Source: an uncultured Oscillibacter sp. (GTDB taxonomy: Bacteria; Bacillota; Clostridia; Oscillospirales; Oscillospiraceae). Taken from it: a stretch of 30,931 nucleotides of DNA. The position numbers and the translations under genes were made by a program. Positions 20,570 through 28,839 of this stretch are shown here, in pieces (the stretch's first letter is position 1; every line of letters begins with the position of its first letter). A model generated the notes under the pieces. That model did no database searches and was not told the DNA's origin. It was given only the letters and a program-made list of their open reading frames with translations. The stretch is from positions 1 to 30,931 of the forward strand of contig CAJUOD010000021.1 in the NCBI GenBank assembly GCA_910587875.1, written 5' to 3'.

Positions 20570-21822
20570 CCGTCCTCACCGACGCCGCCAAATACGACGC
20601 CGCCTGTACCTCCAGCGGAGGAACCCGGACCGCGAAAAAGGGTTATATCGGCAACACCTCCACCGCCTCGGCGGGCTGCTGCCACACCTTCTCCGCCGAC
20701 GGGCGCTGCGTCACGCTGCTGAAGGTGCTGCTGACCAACCGCTGCGTGTATGACTGCAAATACTGCGTCAACCGCCGGAGCAACGACACCCGGCGGGCCG
20801 CCTTCACGCCGGAGGAGCTGGCGGACCTCACCATCCAGTTTTACCGGCGGAACTATATCGAGGGGCTGTTCCTCTCCTCCGGGGTCTTCCGCAGCCCGGA
20901 CTACACCACGGAGCTGATGATCCGCTGCCTGGCCCTCCTCCGGGAGCAGTACCGCTTCAACGGCTACATCCACGCCAAGGCCATTCCCGGCACGTCGCCG
21001 GAGCTGGTGGAGCGGCTGGGCTTCCTGGCGGACCGGCTCAGCGTGAACATCGAGCTGCCCTCCGAGGCGGGGCTGAACGCCCTGGCCCCGGACAAGACAA
21101 AGGGGGCCATCCTGGCCCCCATGCGGCAGATTCAAACCCGGAACCGCCAGAGCCGGGAGGAGCTGGTGAAGTACCGCCACGCCCCCCGCTTTGCCCCCGC
21201 CGGGCAGAGCACCCAGCTCATCGTGGGGGCCACCCGGGACACGGACTTCCACATCCTCCGCCTGACCCAGGGGCTTTACGACCGCTACGGGCTAAAGCGC
21301 GTGTTTTACTCCGCCTATGTGCCGGTGGTGGAACACGCCCTCCTCCCCGCCAGGGACGTGAAGCCGCCCCTTCTGCGGGAGCACCGGCTCTATCAGGCGG
21401 ACTGGCTGCTGCGGTTCTACGGCTTCCGGGCGGAGGAGCTGCTGGACGAGGGAAACCAGGCGTTCGACACCCGGGTGGATCCAAAATGCAGCTGGGCCCT
21501 GGCCCATCTGGACTTTTTCCCGGTAGAGGTCAACACCGCCGCCTACGAGACCCTGCTCCGCATCCCCGGCGTGGGGGTCACCTCCGCCCGGCGGATCTTG
21601 AGCGCCCGGCGGGTGGGGCCCCTCCACATCGACAACCTGAAAAAGCTGGGCGTCGTGATGAAGCGGGCCCAGTACTTCCTCACCGCCTCCGGCAAAATGG
21701 CGGAGGGCCTGCGCTTCACGCCGGACAGCCTCCTCCGGGGGCTCATCGCCGCCGAGCGGCCCCTGCTGCCTCAGCAGGAGGCGGTGCAGCTGTCCCTCTT
21801 CGACCCGGCGGAGACGGCGTGA
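20548..21822 (+). CDS. Putative DNA modification/repair radical SAM protein
   Basis: A 424-residue radical SAM enzyme. The 4Fe-4S motif CVYDCKYC gives Cys66, Cys70 and Cys73 (CxxxCxxC). Near the C-terminus a helix-hairpin-helix element, LLRIPGVGVTSARRILSARR (about 336-355), gives non-specific DNA binding. This combination defines the family annotated as putative DNA modification/repair radical SAM proteins, which is nearly always paired with a DUF4130/TIGR03915 protein; here that partner follows 15 bases later. The chemistry is unknown. The LexA-type boxes upstream provide independent support for a DNA-damage role. The start overlaps the small membrane peptide gene by 22 bases; no other good ATG lies nearby. 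Confidence 0.9.
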   Translation: MDVLEKLTVLTDAAKYDAACTSSGGTRTAKKGYIGNTSTASAGCCHTFSADGRCVTLLKVLLTNRCVYDCKYCVNRRSNDTRRAAFTPEELADLTIQFYRRNYIEGLFLSSGVFRSPDYTTELMIRCLALLREQYRFNGYIHAKAIPGTSPELVERLGFLADRLSVNIELPSEAGLNALAPDKTKGAILAPMRQIQTRNRQSREELVKYRHAPRFAPAGQSTQLIVGATRDTDFHILRLTQGLYDRYGLKRVFYSAYVPVVEHALLPARDVKPPLLREHRLYQADWLLRFYGFRAEELLDEGNQAFDTRVDPKCSWALAHLDFFPVEVNTAAYETLLRIPGVGVTSARRILSARRVGPLHIDNLKKLGVVMKRAQYFLTASGKMAEGLRFTPDSLLRGLIAAERPLLPQQEAVQLSLFDPAETA

Positions 21823-21837
21823 GGGCGGAGGACTTCC

Positions 21838-22692
21838 ATGGATGTGATCTACCACTACGACGGCAGCTTCGAGGGTTTCCTCTCCTGCGTCTTCGACAGC
21901 TACGCCCATAAGGAAATCCCCGCCGGATTCTCCTCCGGCGGGGATGAAATCTACTCCCTGTTCGATTCCCGGACGGTCCCCACGGACCCGGACCGCGCCG
22001 CCCGGGTGCTGCGGAAGGTGGCCGCCCTGTCCCCGGAGGCCGCCGTGCTGCTGCGGCGGGGCTTCCTCACCTGCCTGCCGGAGAAGGAGCTGCACCTGTT
22101 CCGGCTGGTGGCCAAGCTCCTCCGGGAGGGCCCCGGCTTCCTCCGCAACCGCTCCGATGAGACCCTCTACCCCGTCATCCGGGCCGTCCGGCATCTGAAC
22201 GGGGAGGTCCACCTGCTGAAGGGCTTCGTCCGCTTCTCAGACCTGGGGGGCGTGCTGGGCGGCGAGATCGAGCCCAAAAACCGGGTCCTGCCGGAGCTTG
22301 CCGGGCACTTTACCGCCCGGTTTCACAACGAGCGCTTTTTCCTCTACGACCGCACCCACAGGGAGGCCCTGTTCCACGTCCCCGGCCAATCGGTTATCCG
22401 CCCTCTGGCGGACTTCCAAATGGCCCCGCCGGACGAGGCGGAGGCCCGCTACCGCCTGCTATGGAAGCGGTTTTACGATACCATCGCCATCAAGGAGCGG
22501 GAGAACCCCCGGCTGAGGATGAGCAACATGCCCAAGCGCTACTGGGGCACTATGACGGAATTCCAGGGGGAGGAATACTTCAAGCCTCGAAGCTCTCCCG
22601 AAGCCGTTTCAGGCCCCGGCGCTCCAGCCGGGATATCTGCACCTGGGACACCCCCACCACCCGGGCCGTCTGCTCCTGGGTCAGGCCCTTGA
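21838..22692 (+). CDS. DUF4130/TIGR03915 putative DNA-repair partner protein
   Basis: A 284-residue protein of the DUF4130 family, the partner of the radical SAM protein just upstream. It starts MDVIYHYDGSFEGFLSCVFD and contains EVHLLKGFVRFSDLG and HFTARFHNERFFLYDRTH, and ends its conserved part with MPKRYWGTMTEFQ, all typical. In some species the family is fused to a uracil-DNA-glycosylase-like domain, absent here. The last 37 residues (rich in Pro, Gly, Ser and Ala) are non-homologous in look and are encoded opposite the 3' end of sigF over 113 bases, so the original stop codon was probably lost and the frame now runs into the convergent gene. GGAGGA precedes the ATG. Confidence 0.9.
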   Translation: MDVIYHYDGSFEGFLSCVFDSYAHKEIPAGFSSGGDEIYSLFDSRTVPTDPDRAARVLRKVAALSPEAAVLLRRGFLTCLPEKELHLFRLVAKLLREGPGFLRNRSDETLYPVIRAVRHLNGEVHLLKGFVRFSDLGGVLGGEIEPKNRVLPELAGHFTARFHNERFFLYDRTHREALFHVPGQSVIRPLADFQMAPPDEAEARYRLLWKRFYDTIAIKERENPRLRMSNMPKRYWGTMTEFQGEEYFKPRSSPEAVSGPGAPAGISAPGTPPPPGPSAPGSGP

Positions 22693-23284
22693 AATAGCGC
22701 AGGAGGATGGTCATCCGCTCCTTCTCCGGCAGGCGGTCGATGGCCTCCCGCAGGGCGATGCGCTCCACCATTCCCTCCTCCGGGGCCTCGGTGCCCAGGG
22801 ATCCCTCCAGGGTCAGCCCCTCCGCCGTCTCCTGCTGGAGGGACTCCGGCGCGTCGGTGGCCAGGTCCGTCCGGGCGATCTCCTCCGGCGTCAGGCCCGT
22901 GGCCTCCGACAGCTCCGACAGGGCCGGCTCCCGGCCCAGCTCATGGCGGAGGCGCTCCCGGGCGGTGTAAAGGGTCTGGGCCTGTTCCCGGATGCTCCGC
23001 CCCACCTTCACGGCCCCGTCGTCCCGGAGGAAACGGCGGATTTCCCCCGCGATCTTGGGCACGGCATAGGTGGAAAAGCAGGTGCCGTAGTCGAAGTCGA
23101 ACCCCTGGACCGCCTTCAGAAACCCCAGGCAGCCCAATTGATATAAATCGTCCGGCTCCACGCCCCGGCCGTAGTACCGCCGGACCACGCTCCAGATCAG
23201 GCCGTTGTTCTCAATGACCGCCTGCTCACAGGCATCCCGGTCCCCCTGCTGGGCCGCCCGGAGGAGCTCCAGCGCGGCGCTCAT
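22580..23284 (-). CDS. sigF: Sporulation sigma factor F
   Basis: A 234-residue forespore-specific sigma factor, product of the third gene of the spoIIA operon. Region 2 carries NNGLIWSVVRRYYGRGVEPDD and FSTYAVPKIAGEIRRFLRDDG, and region 4 ends RVVGVSQVQISRLERRGLKRLRE, the typical sigma-F helix-turn-helix. It is held inactive by SpoIIAB, whose gene ends 4 bases into it (ATGA overlap), and released by dephosphorylated SpoIIAA. It is a little shorter than the Bacillus protein. Its 3' end overlaps the convergent DUF4130 gene by 113 bases. The sigG promoter in this window fits its consensus. Confidence 0.96.
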   Translation of the reverse strand: MSAALELLRAAQQGDRDACEQAVIENNGLIWSVVRRYYGRGVEPDDLYQLGCLGFLKAVQGFDFDYGTCFSTYAVPKIAGEIRRFLRDDGAVKVGRSIREQAQTLYTARERLRHELGREPALSELSEATGLTPEEIARTDLATDAPESLQQETAEGLTLEGSLGTEAPEEGMVERIALREAIDRLPEKERMTILLRYFKGLTQEQTARVVGVSQVQISRLERRGLKRLRESFEA

Positions 23285-23724
23285 TTCTTCAGCCGGGGGG
23301 CCAGCTTCTTCCGCATCACCACCGTGGTCCCCTTGTTCACGGCGGACCGCACCGTCACCCTGTCCATAAAGCTCTCCATGATGGTGAAGCCCATGCCGCT
23401 GCGCTCCTCCCCGCCGGTGGTGAACATGGGCTGGCGGGCCTTCTCCACGTCGGGGATGCCCCGTCCATGGTCCTTCACCGTCAGCTCCAGCACATTCCCC
23501 GGCAGCACCCGCAGCTTCAGCGTCACGCCGCCGATGGCATCCGGGTAGCCGTGGACAATGGCATTGGTCACCGCCTCGCTGACCGCCGTTTTGATATCCT
23601 CCAGTTCGTTGAGGGTGGGGTCCAGCTGGGCGGCGAAGCAGGCCGCGGCGGAGCGGGCGAAGCTCTCGTTCCGGCTCTGGCTGGGAAAGTCCATTGTGAC
23701 CTCATTGACTGCCTTGGTCCTCAT
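23281..23724 (-). CDS. spoIIAB: Anti-sigma F factor and serine kinase SpoIIAB
   Basis: A 147-residue GHKL-fold protein kinase and anti-sigma factor. It has the N box EAVTNAIVHGYPD (50-62), the G1 box DHGRGIPD (85-92), and G2 RSGMGFTIMESFMD (108-121), the ATP-binding set of the Bergerat fold. It binds sigma-F in the predivisional cell and phosphorylates SpoIIAA. It lies between spoIIAA (15 bases upstream) and sigF (4-base overlap), the canonical order. AAGGAGG precedes the ATG. Confidence 0.97.
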   Translation of the reverse strand: MRTKAVNEVTMDFPSQSRNESFARSAAACFAAQLDPTLNELEDIKTAVSEAVTNAIVHGYPDAIGGVTLKLRVLPGNVLELTVKDHGRGIPDVEKARQPMFTTGGEERSGMGFTIMESFMDRVTVRSAVNKGTTVVMRKKLAPRLKK

Positions 23725-23739
23725 ATATGTAAAACCTCC

Positions 23740-24045
23740 TTATTTGATCGTCACCAGCCGGTTCACCCCGGCGGCCTCCAGCACCCGCCGGGCCTGGGGC
23801 GCCACGCCCCGCACCAGCAGGCTCCCATCCAAAAGCTGCATCTTCTGCCGGGCCCGGAGGATCACCGCGATGCCGGAGCTGTCCATGAAGGTCACTCCCG
23901 ACAGGTCCAGCACCAGCTTCCGGGGCAGGGCCGCGTCCAGGGCCTCCTCCAGCTCCCGGAGGGCGGTCCGGGCCCCGTGGTGGTCCAGCTCTCCCTTCAG
24001 CTCCAGCAGCAGATTCCGGTCCGCGCTCTTTGCCAGGATCTCCAT
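23740..24045 (-). CDS. spoIIAA: Anti-anti-sigma factor SpoIIAA
   Basis: A 101-residue STAS-domain protein that reverses SpoIIAB inhibition of sigma-F. The phosphorylatable serine lies in FMDSSGIAVI (Ser56/Ser57). The rest is the compact STAS fold: LLLELKGELDHHGA, KLVLDLSGVTFMD and a C-terminal helix. The ATG at 24045 follows AGAGGGGAAG and starts the protein exactly before the STAS domain; the frame is open for another 76 codons upstream but those cross the promoter region. It is the first gene of the spoIIA operon. Confidence 0.95.
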   Translation of the reverse strand: MEILAKSADRNLLLELKGELDHHGARTALRELEEALDAALPRKLVLDLSGVTFMDSSGIAVILRARQKMQLLDGSLLVRGVAPQARRVLEAAGVNRLVTIK

Positions 24046-24154
24046 AGTCTTCCCCTCTTTTGTCATAAAAATACCTGATTCGCCATTTTTTGCCCCGCCC
24101 TCCCGTGGGACGGGCTTTTCAAATTCGATGATAGCACGTCCCGCACCGGCTTTC

Positions 24155-24161
24155 TGTCGAA
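24155..24161. promoter_or_regulatory. Spo0A box upstream of spoIIAA
   Basis: TGTCGAA on the plus strand is an exact 0A-box core, 110 bases from the spoIIAA ATG. Minus-strand ATCGAATTT (24123-24131) resembles a sigma-H -10 element but its -35 is poor. Control of spoIIA by Spo0A and sigma-H is known in Bacillus and Clostridia. Confidence 0.4.
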
Positions 24162-24229
24162 ATCCATAAGAAGGACCTGGAAATTTTGGCAAAAAGTGAA
24201 AAATTCCCCGCCAACGCCTGAGACAGCAG

Positions 24230-24265
24230 CGCCCGCCGTTTCCCAGCGGCGGGCGTTTCCATTTT
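24230..24265 (+). terminator. Hairpin between spoIIA and blaI, terminator-like
   Basis: CGCCCGCCG (24230-24238) pairs with CGGCGGGCG (24247-24255), followed by TTTCCATTTT. There is no plus-strand gene for it to end, so it may shield the blaI promoter from read-through. Confidence 0.5.
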
Positions 24266-24280
24266 GTAACCAATTTGAGG

Positions 24281-24331
24281 TTGACAAACGTCTACCTCTC
24301 TGCTACGCTTTAGGTAGACAATCGTATACCT
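24281..24331 (+). promoter_or_regulatory. blaI-M56 promoter with two BlaI-type operators
   Basis: TTGACA (24281-24286), 17 bases, TACGCT (24304-24309). A 15-base motif occurs twice: GACAAACGTCTACCT (24283-24297), overlapping the -35, and GACAATCGTATACCT (24317-24331), after the -10; 13 of 15 bases match. Each holds a TWGACAAWCGTMTA dyad like BlaI/CopY operators, so the BlaI protein probably represses its own operon. Confidence 0.7.
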
Positions 24332-24349
24332 GATTTGGGAGGTGGTTTT

Positions 24350-24727
24350 ATGAAAATCGAGCTGTCCAACAGCGAGTGGAAGCTGATGCGCCGCCTGTGG
24401 GACCGCCCCGGCGGCACCATTACGGAGCTGACGGCGGCCCTCCGGGAGGAGACGGGCTGGAGCAAGAACACGATCATCACCATGCTCGCCCGGCTGGAGG
24501 CCAAGGGGGCCGTCCGGCACGAGGAGGGCGGAAAGGCCAAGCGCTACTACCCCGCCCTCCGGCGGGAGGACGCCGCCCGGGACGAGACGGAGAGCTTCCT
24601 CTCCAAGGTCTACGGCGGCAGCCTGGGGCTGATGATGAGCGCCATGGTGGAGAGCCGCCAATTGACCGAGTCAGACATCGCGGAGCTGTCCGCCATTCTG
24701 GACAAGGCGGGAGGTGAGGCAACATGA
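24350..24727 (+). CDS. BlaI/MecI family repressor
   Basis: A 125-residue winged-helix repressor of the BlaI/MecI/CopY family. The DNA-binding region is MKIELSNSEWKLMRRLWDRP, then TITELTAALREETGWSKNTIITMLARLEAKGAV, here read in parts: TITELTAAL and WSKNTIITMLARLEAKG, the recognition helix. The C-terminal dimerisation region includes GGSLGLMMSAMVES. Members are inactivated by proteolysis or by signal from a partner BlaR1-type sensor. That partner is the next gene, overlapping by 4 bases (ATGA). The ATG has GGGAGGTGG upstream. Confidence 0.93.
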   Translation: MKIELSNSEWKLMRRLWDRPGGTITELTAALREETGWSKNTIITMLARLEAKGAVRHEEGGKAKRYYPALRREDAARDETESFLSKVYGGSLGLMMSAMVESRQLTESDIAELSAILDKAGGEAT

Positions 24728-27700
24728 AGGAAATCCTAATTACCTCCTCGGCCCTGATTCTGGCCCTGCTGGCCCTCCGGCGGCTGTTCCGGAAAGCTCT
24801 CTCCCGCCGGGCCCAGTACGCCCTCTGGGGGCTGGTCCTCCTGCGGCTGCTGATCCCGGTCAACCTCCCGGCGGCGGACTTCAGCCTGCTGACGGCGGCG
24901 GAACCGGTGCGGCAGACCGTGGAGAATCGGCTGGAAGCACCCAGGCGTTACTACTCCCCCATGAGTACCGTTCCCGCCGCTCAATTCCCGGCGGCGGACC
25001 GGGCCGAACCCGGCCACCTTGTCCCCGACTACGCAGGGTCCTTCGGCTACCCCGTTTTGTCCGAGGACGGAAGCACCGTCACCACCTACGCCTCCCGGCT
25101 GGAGACCCCCTTCGTCTGGAAGGACGTCCTCCTGACTATCTGGGGCGCAGGCACAGGGGTGATGGCGGTTTGGCTGATCCTCTCCAATCTGCTCTTCTGG
25201 CGGAAGCTCCGCAAGGCGCGGATACCCTACCCCATAGAGGGCTCCGCCCGCCCCATCTATCTGGTGGAGAGCGGCCTGCCCTCCCCCTGCCTCTTCGGGC
25301 TGTTCCGGCCCGCCGTCTACCTGACCCCCGCCGCCCTCCAGAGCCCGGACAGCCTCCGGCACGTCCTGGCCCACGAGGAGACCCACGCCCGGCACCTCGA
25401 CCCCCTTTGGTCCCTCCTCCGGGCCGTGTGCCTGGCGGTCTACTGGTTCGACCCCCTGGTCTGGTGGGCGGCCCTGGCCTCCCGGACGGACTGCGAGCTG
25501 GCCTGTGACGAGGGGGCCCTCCGCCGCCTGGGGGAGGCGGAGCGGGTGCCCTATGGCCGGACGCTCCTCTCCCTCATCCCCGTGCGGAGGGTCCCGGCCA
25601 ATCCCCTGCTCTCCGCCACCACCATGACGGCGGGCAAGCGCCAGCTCAAGGACCGCATCACCCGCATTGCCGAGAACCGGACCTGTCTGGGCCGGGCGCT
25701 GTTCGCCGTGGTGGCCCTGGCGGCGCTGGTGTGCGCCGTCACCTTCACCGGGGCCAAGAAGACGGAGGCCCCCGAACAACCGGCCCGCTTCCACGACGTG
25801 GACGAGGCCGTGTCCACTCTGGCGGAGGAGCTGGAAAACTACGGCGGCCCGGAGGGTGACATCCTGTCCAAGCTGATTGTCTATACCCCGGAAAACAAGC
25901 CGGAGCATTTCGACCTGGAGGAGGGCGAGCTGCTCCGGGTCCACTGGGGGATGTCCTACTCTCTGTCCGCCAGCCTCTCGGACCCCATGGGCTGGCTCTG
26001 CTCCCTCTACCGGCTGGAACCGGAGACGAATTACCTGCCCCGAAACGTGGAAATCCTCGGCGGCGACGGCCAATATGAATACGCCGTCAGCCGCCCCGAC
26101 TGGGCCCCGGAGCTGAAGCGGGGCGAGACCACCGGCATGTCCCTGATGAATCAGGTGATCAGCCGCATCCAGGAGGCTGTCCTCTCCTGCGAGAGCCTGA
26201 AACAAGTGGCCCAGCCCGACTGGGACGCCGCCGTCACCATCCCCCTGGACGGCCTGGAGCCCTATGAGCCCCAGGAGGCGGAGGAGCTTCCCTTCCCCTA
26301 CGGCTCCCCCAATATGCTGGGGGGCCTGGAGGACCCGGACCATGTCCTGGGGGACTACGGCCTGATGTTCTTCGAGGACGGCGGCAGAATCTACGCCGGG
26401 GTCCAGCACTGGGCCAGGAGCTCCTTCCCCACGCCCTTCTGGTCCTTCCTCCCCGGCGTGGACGGGAACTACAGCGCCTCGTTGTTCCGCAACCTTCTGG
26501 GCCACGACGGCTTCCGCATCACCTACGACGCCAACGACCGGGACCGGACCCTGACCAACGAATACTACTATCTGAATGAGAAGGGCTGGCCCGTTCTCCT
26601 GGCCCAAGTGAAGTACTATACCCAGCACATGGACCTGGACGGGGACGGGGAAAACGAGCTGGTCTCCCAGGGCTTCCAGAACGACACCTTCTACTTCCGC
26701 CGGAACGGGAAGCATTACAAGGCAGACCTTCCGTCCCTGCTGTGGACCGTCTGGCCCGAGGGCACCTACTTCCGCTTCGATAATTGGGACCCCGCCACCC
26801 GGTCCATGTCCTTCCGGGCCGACGATTCCTTTCCCTCCGACGCGGACTTCCCCTCCCCGGCCTTCCAATACCGGACGCTGTACTTCGACGGGGAGAGCCT
26901 CCTGGTCTACAACGACCAGCGGCATTTCAGCGGTCACTTTGTCGAGTGGCCGGACGAGCCCAGCCCAATCATAGACGCCGCCCTGATGGCGGTGGAGGAT
27001 ATCTTCTACCAGACCAACCTTCCCTACATTTCGGACGGCATGTATCCCAGCAGTTATCCGTATTATGACGACTGGCGGATCACAGGCATCGGCGCGGGCT
27101 ACGGGCTGACGGTGGACAAGATGTTCTATGTCTTCCGGCAGGTCTCCTATGAGTTTCACACGCCGGAGCTCCAGGACGCCCCGGCGCTGGGCGAAGGGGG
27201 CCAAGACCACTGGGCCGCTCCCTCCTCCGAGAACCTCTATCTGATGTTCCAGCTCCCCTCGTGGAGCTCTTTGGACGAGTTCTCCTACGCGGGCTTCGTG
27301 TACCTCGGCCACTTCCAGCAGGAGGGTAGGCTGACCCTCTCCGAGGAGCTGGTCCGGGAAAAGCTCCGGGAGGTCTTTCTGGTGAAGCCCTCTGACATCT
27401 ATCTGGGCACCGCCACCCTGAAGGCGGAAACCTCCGTCGGCTCCGCCGCCAAGCTGGCCCAGACGGCAATGGACCATCTCATGAAGGCGGATACCATCTG
27501 CATGGACCTGTCGGCCCCAGAGAGGGGCGGGCGGTACAACGTGGACCCTCAGGACGGGAATGGGCCCAGCCGGGCCCGGGGCTTCACCGACCACTACGAT
27601 TGGAGCTACGCGGAGAACTCCGGCGACATGCCCGACGAATCCCTGCTGCTCGCCAGCACCGAGGAGGACCTGGCCTTCCGCTTCTGGCCGGACGGCGGTC

Positions 27701-28248
27701 TGGTCCAGCTTTTCGTCCCCCGGCAGGACCCGGTCTGGCTCCGGGCGGAGCCCGGGGTGGACCCGGGCGGCCATCCCTATGAGAGCATGTTCAACTTCAT
27801 GCGCTGCTGGTACGACGAAGCGGAGCTTGCCTGGCTCCAGGGAGGCGTCGTCGTCCCCGACCAGGGCCAAAGCCGGGAGGAAATCGTCCAGGCCTGGGCG
27901 GACGCCTACGAGGGGGCCATGCTGGAAGCCACCCCCGGCAGCCGGTACGCCTGCACCTACGTGCGGAATCAGGACATCTGGTTCCCGGACTGGCTGGATG
28001 AGCTGACGAAGGAGGAGCTGGACATCTTCTATCCGGTGAGCACCCGAGGCCATGAGCGCTTTGCTTTCGCCTACTCCACGGTGTTTGTCCCGGAGAACGA
28101 CTGGGCGCTACACTACCTGATGGCGGGCAACACCGGGCCCTACGAGGGTTCGGACGCGCCCGCCGGAGCCCAGATATACAGCCACTGCGGGTTCATGTAC
28201 CTTACGGAGGAGGGCTGGCGCTGCGACATCGTGGGCACCGGCTGGTAA
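24724..28248 (+). CDS. Giant BlaR1/M56-type membrane metalloprotease
   Basis: A 1174-residue M56-family protein. Membrane segments lie at about 1-17, 31-47, 135-158 and 325-343, and the zinc motif HEETH is at 217-221 in VLAHEETHARHLDP, with Glu258 in CELACDE as the third ligand region. This N-terminal 345 residues are a complete BlaR1/MecR1 protease module. Residues 346-1174 form a long extracytoplasmic region that I do not recognise: it has no serine penicillin-binding SxxK/SxN/KTG motifs, is rich in Asp, Tyr, Trp and Pro, and includes a calcium-loop-like MDLDGDGENEL at about 638-648. It overlaps the BlaI gene by 4 bases. It probably senses a non-beta-lactam signal at the cell surface and triggers BlaI cleavage. 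Typical BlaR1 proteins are about 600 residues. Confidence 0.88.
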   Translation: MKEILITSSALILALLALRRLFRKALSRRAQYALWGLVLLRLLIPVNLPAADFSLLTAAEPVRQTVENRLEAPRRYYSPMSTVPAAQFPAADRAEPGHLVPDYAGSFGYPVLSEDGSTVTTYASRLETPFVWKDVLLTIWGAGTGVMAVWLILSNLLFWRKLRKARIPYPIEGSARPIYLVESGLPSPCLFGLFRPAVYLTPAALQSPDSLRHVLAHEETHARHLDPLWSLLRAVCLAVYWFDPLVWWAALASRTDCELACDEGALRRLGEAERVPYGRTLLSLIPVRRVPANPLLSATTMTAGKRQLKDRITRIAENRTCLGRALFAVVALAALVCAVTFTGAKKTEAPEQPARFHDVDEAVSTLAEELENYGGPEGDILSKLIVYTPENKPEHFDLEEGELLRVHWGMSYSLSASLSDPMGWLCSLYRLEPETNYLPRNVEILGGDGQYEYAVSRPDWAPELKRGETTGMSLMNQVISRIQEAVLSCESLKQVAQPDWDAAVTIPLDGLEPYEPQEAEELPFPYGSPNMLGGLEDPDHVLGDYGLMFFEDGGRIYAGVQHWARSSFPTPFWSFLPGVDGNYSASLFRNLLGHDGFRITYDANDRDRTLTNEYYYLNEKGWPVLLAQVKYYTQHMDLDGDGENELVSQGFQNDTFYFRRNGKHYKADLPSLLWTVWPEGTYFRFDNWDPATRSMSFRADDSFPSDADFPSPAFQYRTLYFDGESLLVYNDQRHFSGHFVEWPDEPSPIIDAALMAVEDIFYQTNLPYISDGMYPSSYPYYDDWRITGIGAGYGLTVDKMFYVFRQVSYEFHTPELQDAPALGEGGQDHWAAPSSENLYLMFQLPSWSSLDEFSYAGFVYLGHFQQEGRLTLSEELVREKLREVFLVKPSDIYLGTATLKAETSVGSAAKLAQTAMDHLMKADTICMDLSAPERGGRYNVDPQDGNGPSRARGFTDHYDWSYAENSGDMPDESLLLASTEEDLAFRFWPDGGLVQLFVPRQDPVWLRAEPGVDPGGHPYESMFNFMRCWYDEAELAWLQGGVVVPDQGQSREEIVQAWADAYEGAMLEATPGSRYACTYVRNQDIWFPDWLDELTKEELDIFYPVSTRGHERFAFAYSTVFVPENDWALHYLMAGNTGPYEGSDAPAGAQIYSHCGFMYLTEEGWRCDIVGTGW

Positions 28249-28255
28249 AAAACGG

Positions 28256-28296
28256 CGGCGGCAACGGAAAATCTCCGTTGCCGTCGCTTCGTTTTG
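28256..28296 (+). terminator. Terminator after the M56 gene
   Basis: CGGCGGCAACGGA (28256-28268) pairs with TCCGTTGCCGTCG (28274-28286) with one G-T pair, followed by CTTCGTTTTGG. It ends the blaI operon. Confidence 0.75.
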
Positions 28297-28367
28297 GTCA
28301 ATCACCGGACTATCAGAGCGCAATAAAGTTCTTTTGGTGACTTTTCTTTTAAGAAAAGTCACTCTCC
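28296..28367. repeat. Dispersed palindromic repeat, copy 2
   Basis: Diverged copy of 13071-13137 in the same orientation: same GGTCAATCACCGGA start, AGAGCGC, and AAAGTTCTTTTGGT block, then the hairpin ACTTTTCTT/AAGAAAAGT (28340-28367; one arm has a mismatch). The TGA stop of the YjbQ gene (28359-28361) lies inside it. Confidence 0.88.
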
Positions 28368-28811
28368 CATCACCTGAAACACGATATCCCGGACCCGGTT
28401 TCTTGTGTCGCACTCCACCAGGGTCAGGTTCTGCCAGGGCCCCACGGTGATCTTTCCGTCCACGAAGGGCACGGTGATGAAGGGGGACAGCAGCGCCGCC
28501 TTGATGTGGGAGGAGCCGTTGTCGTCGTGCCAGGTCTCATGATGCCAATAGGGCACCACGTGCCCCTGTTCGTCCAGGTAGGGCGAGAACACGTCCAGGG
28601 CCGCCTTCAGGTCGTGGTTCACCATGCCCGGCTCGAACTCCAGGGTGGTCAGCCCCGCCACGCCGCCGGTGGTGAAGCCCGTCACCGTCCCGGCGGAGAT
28701 GCCGTGCTCCCGGCACGCCGCCGACACCGCGTGCTGGAAATCCTCCGTCACGTCGATCATGCCCATGTGGGCCCGGGTCTGGTAGGTCTTCTTCTCCGTA
28801 TAGACTGCCAT
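28359..28811 (-). CDS. YjbQ (UPF0047) family protein
   Basis: A 150-residue protein of the YjbQ/UPF0047 family, sometimes named secondary thiamine-phosphate synthase; the biological role is unclear. Conserved parts are IDVTEDFQHAV, MVNHDLKAALDVF and the metal-site segment HHETWHDDNGSSHIKAALL, plus PFVDGKITVGPWQNLTLVECD at the end, all diagnostic. The ATG at 28811 has GAGGAGG 7 bases before it; an ATG one codon earlier is possible. It shares a palindromic bidirectional promoter with the nitrilase gene. Its stop codon lies within a dispersed repeat. Thiamine metabolism is represented elsewhere in the window by thiN, but the two are 9 kb apart. Confidence 0.92.
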   Translation of the reverse strand: MAVYTEKKTYQTRAHMGMIDVTEDFQHAVSAACREHGISAGTVTGFTTGGVAGLTTLEFEPGMVNHDLKAALDVFSPYLDEQGHVVPYWHHETWHDDNGSSHIKAALLSPFITVPFVDGKITVGPWQNLTLVECDTRNRVRDIVFQVMGE

Positions 28812-28839
28812 CATTTGGCCTCCTCGTTTGGTTTTTTGT

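Noticed and set aside
24736..28053. A minus-strand open frame of 1105 codons opposite the M56 gene
   Set aside because: Lacks a ribosome site and any motif; its Gly/Val/Leu/Gln-rich composition is the usual shadow of a GC-rich gene.
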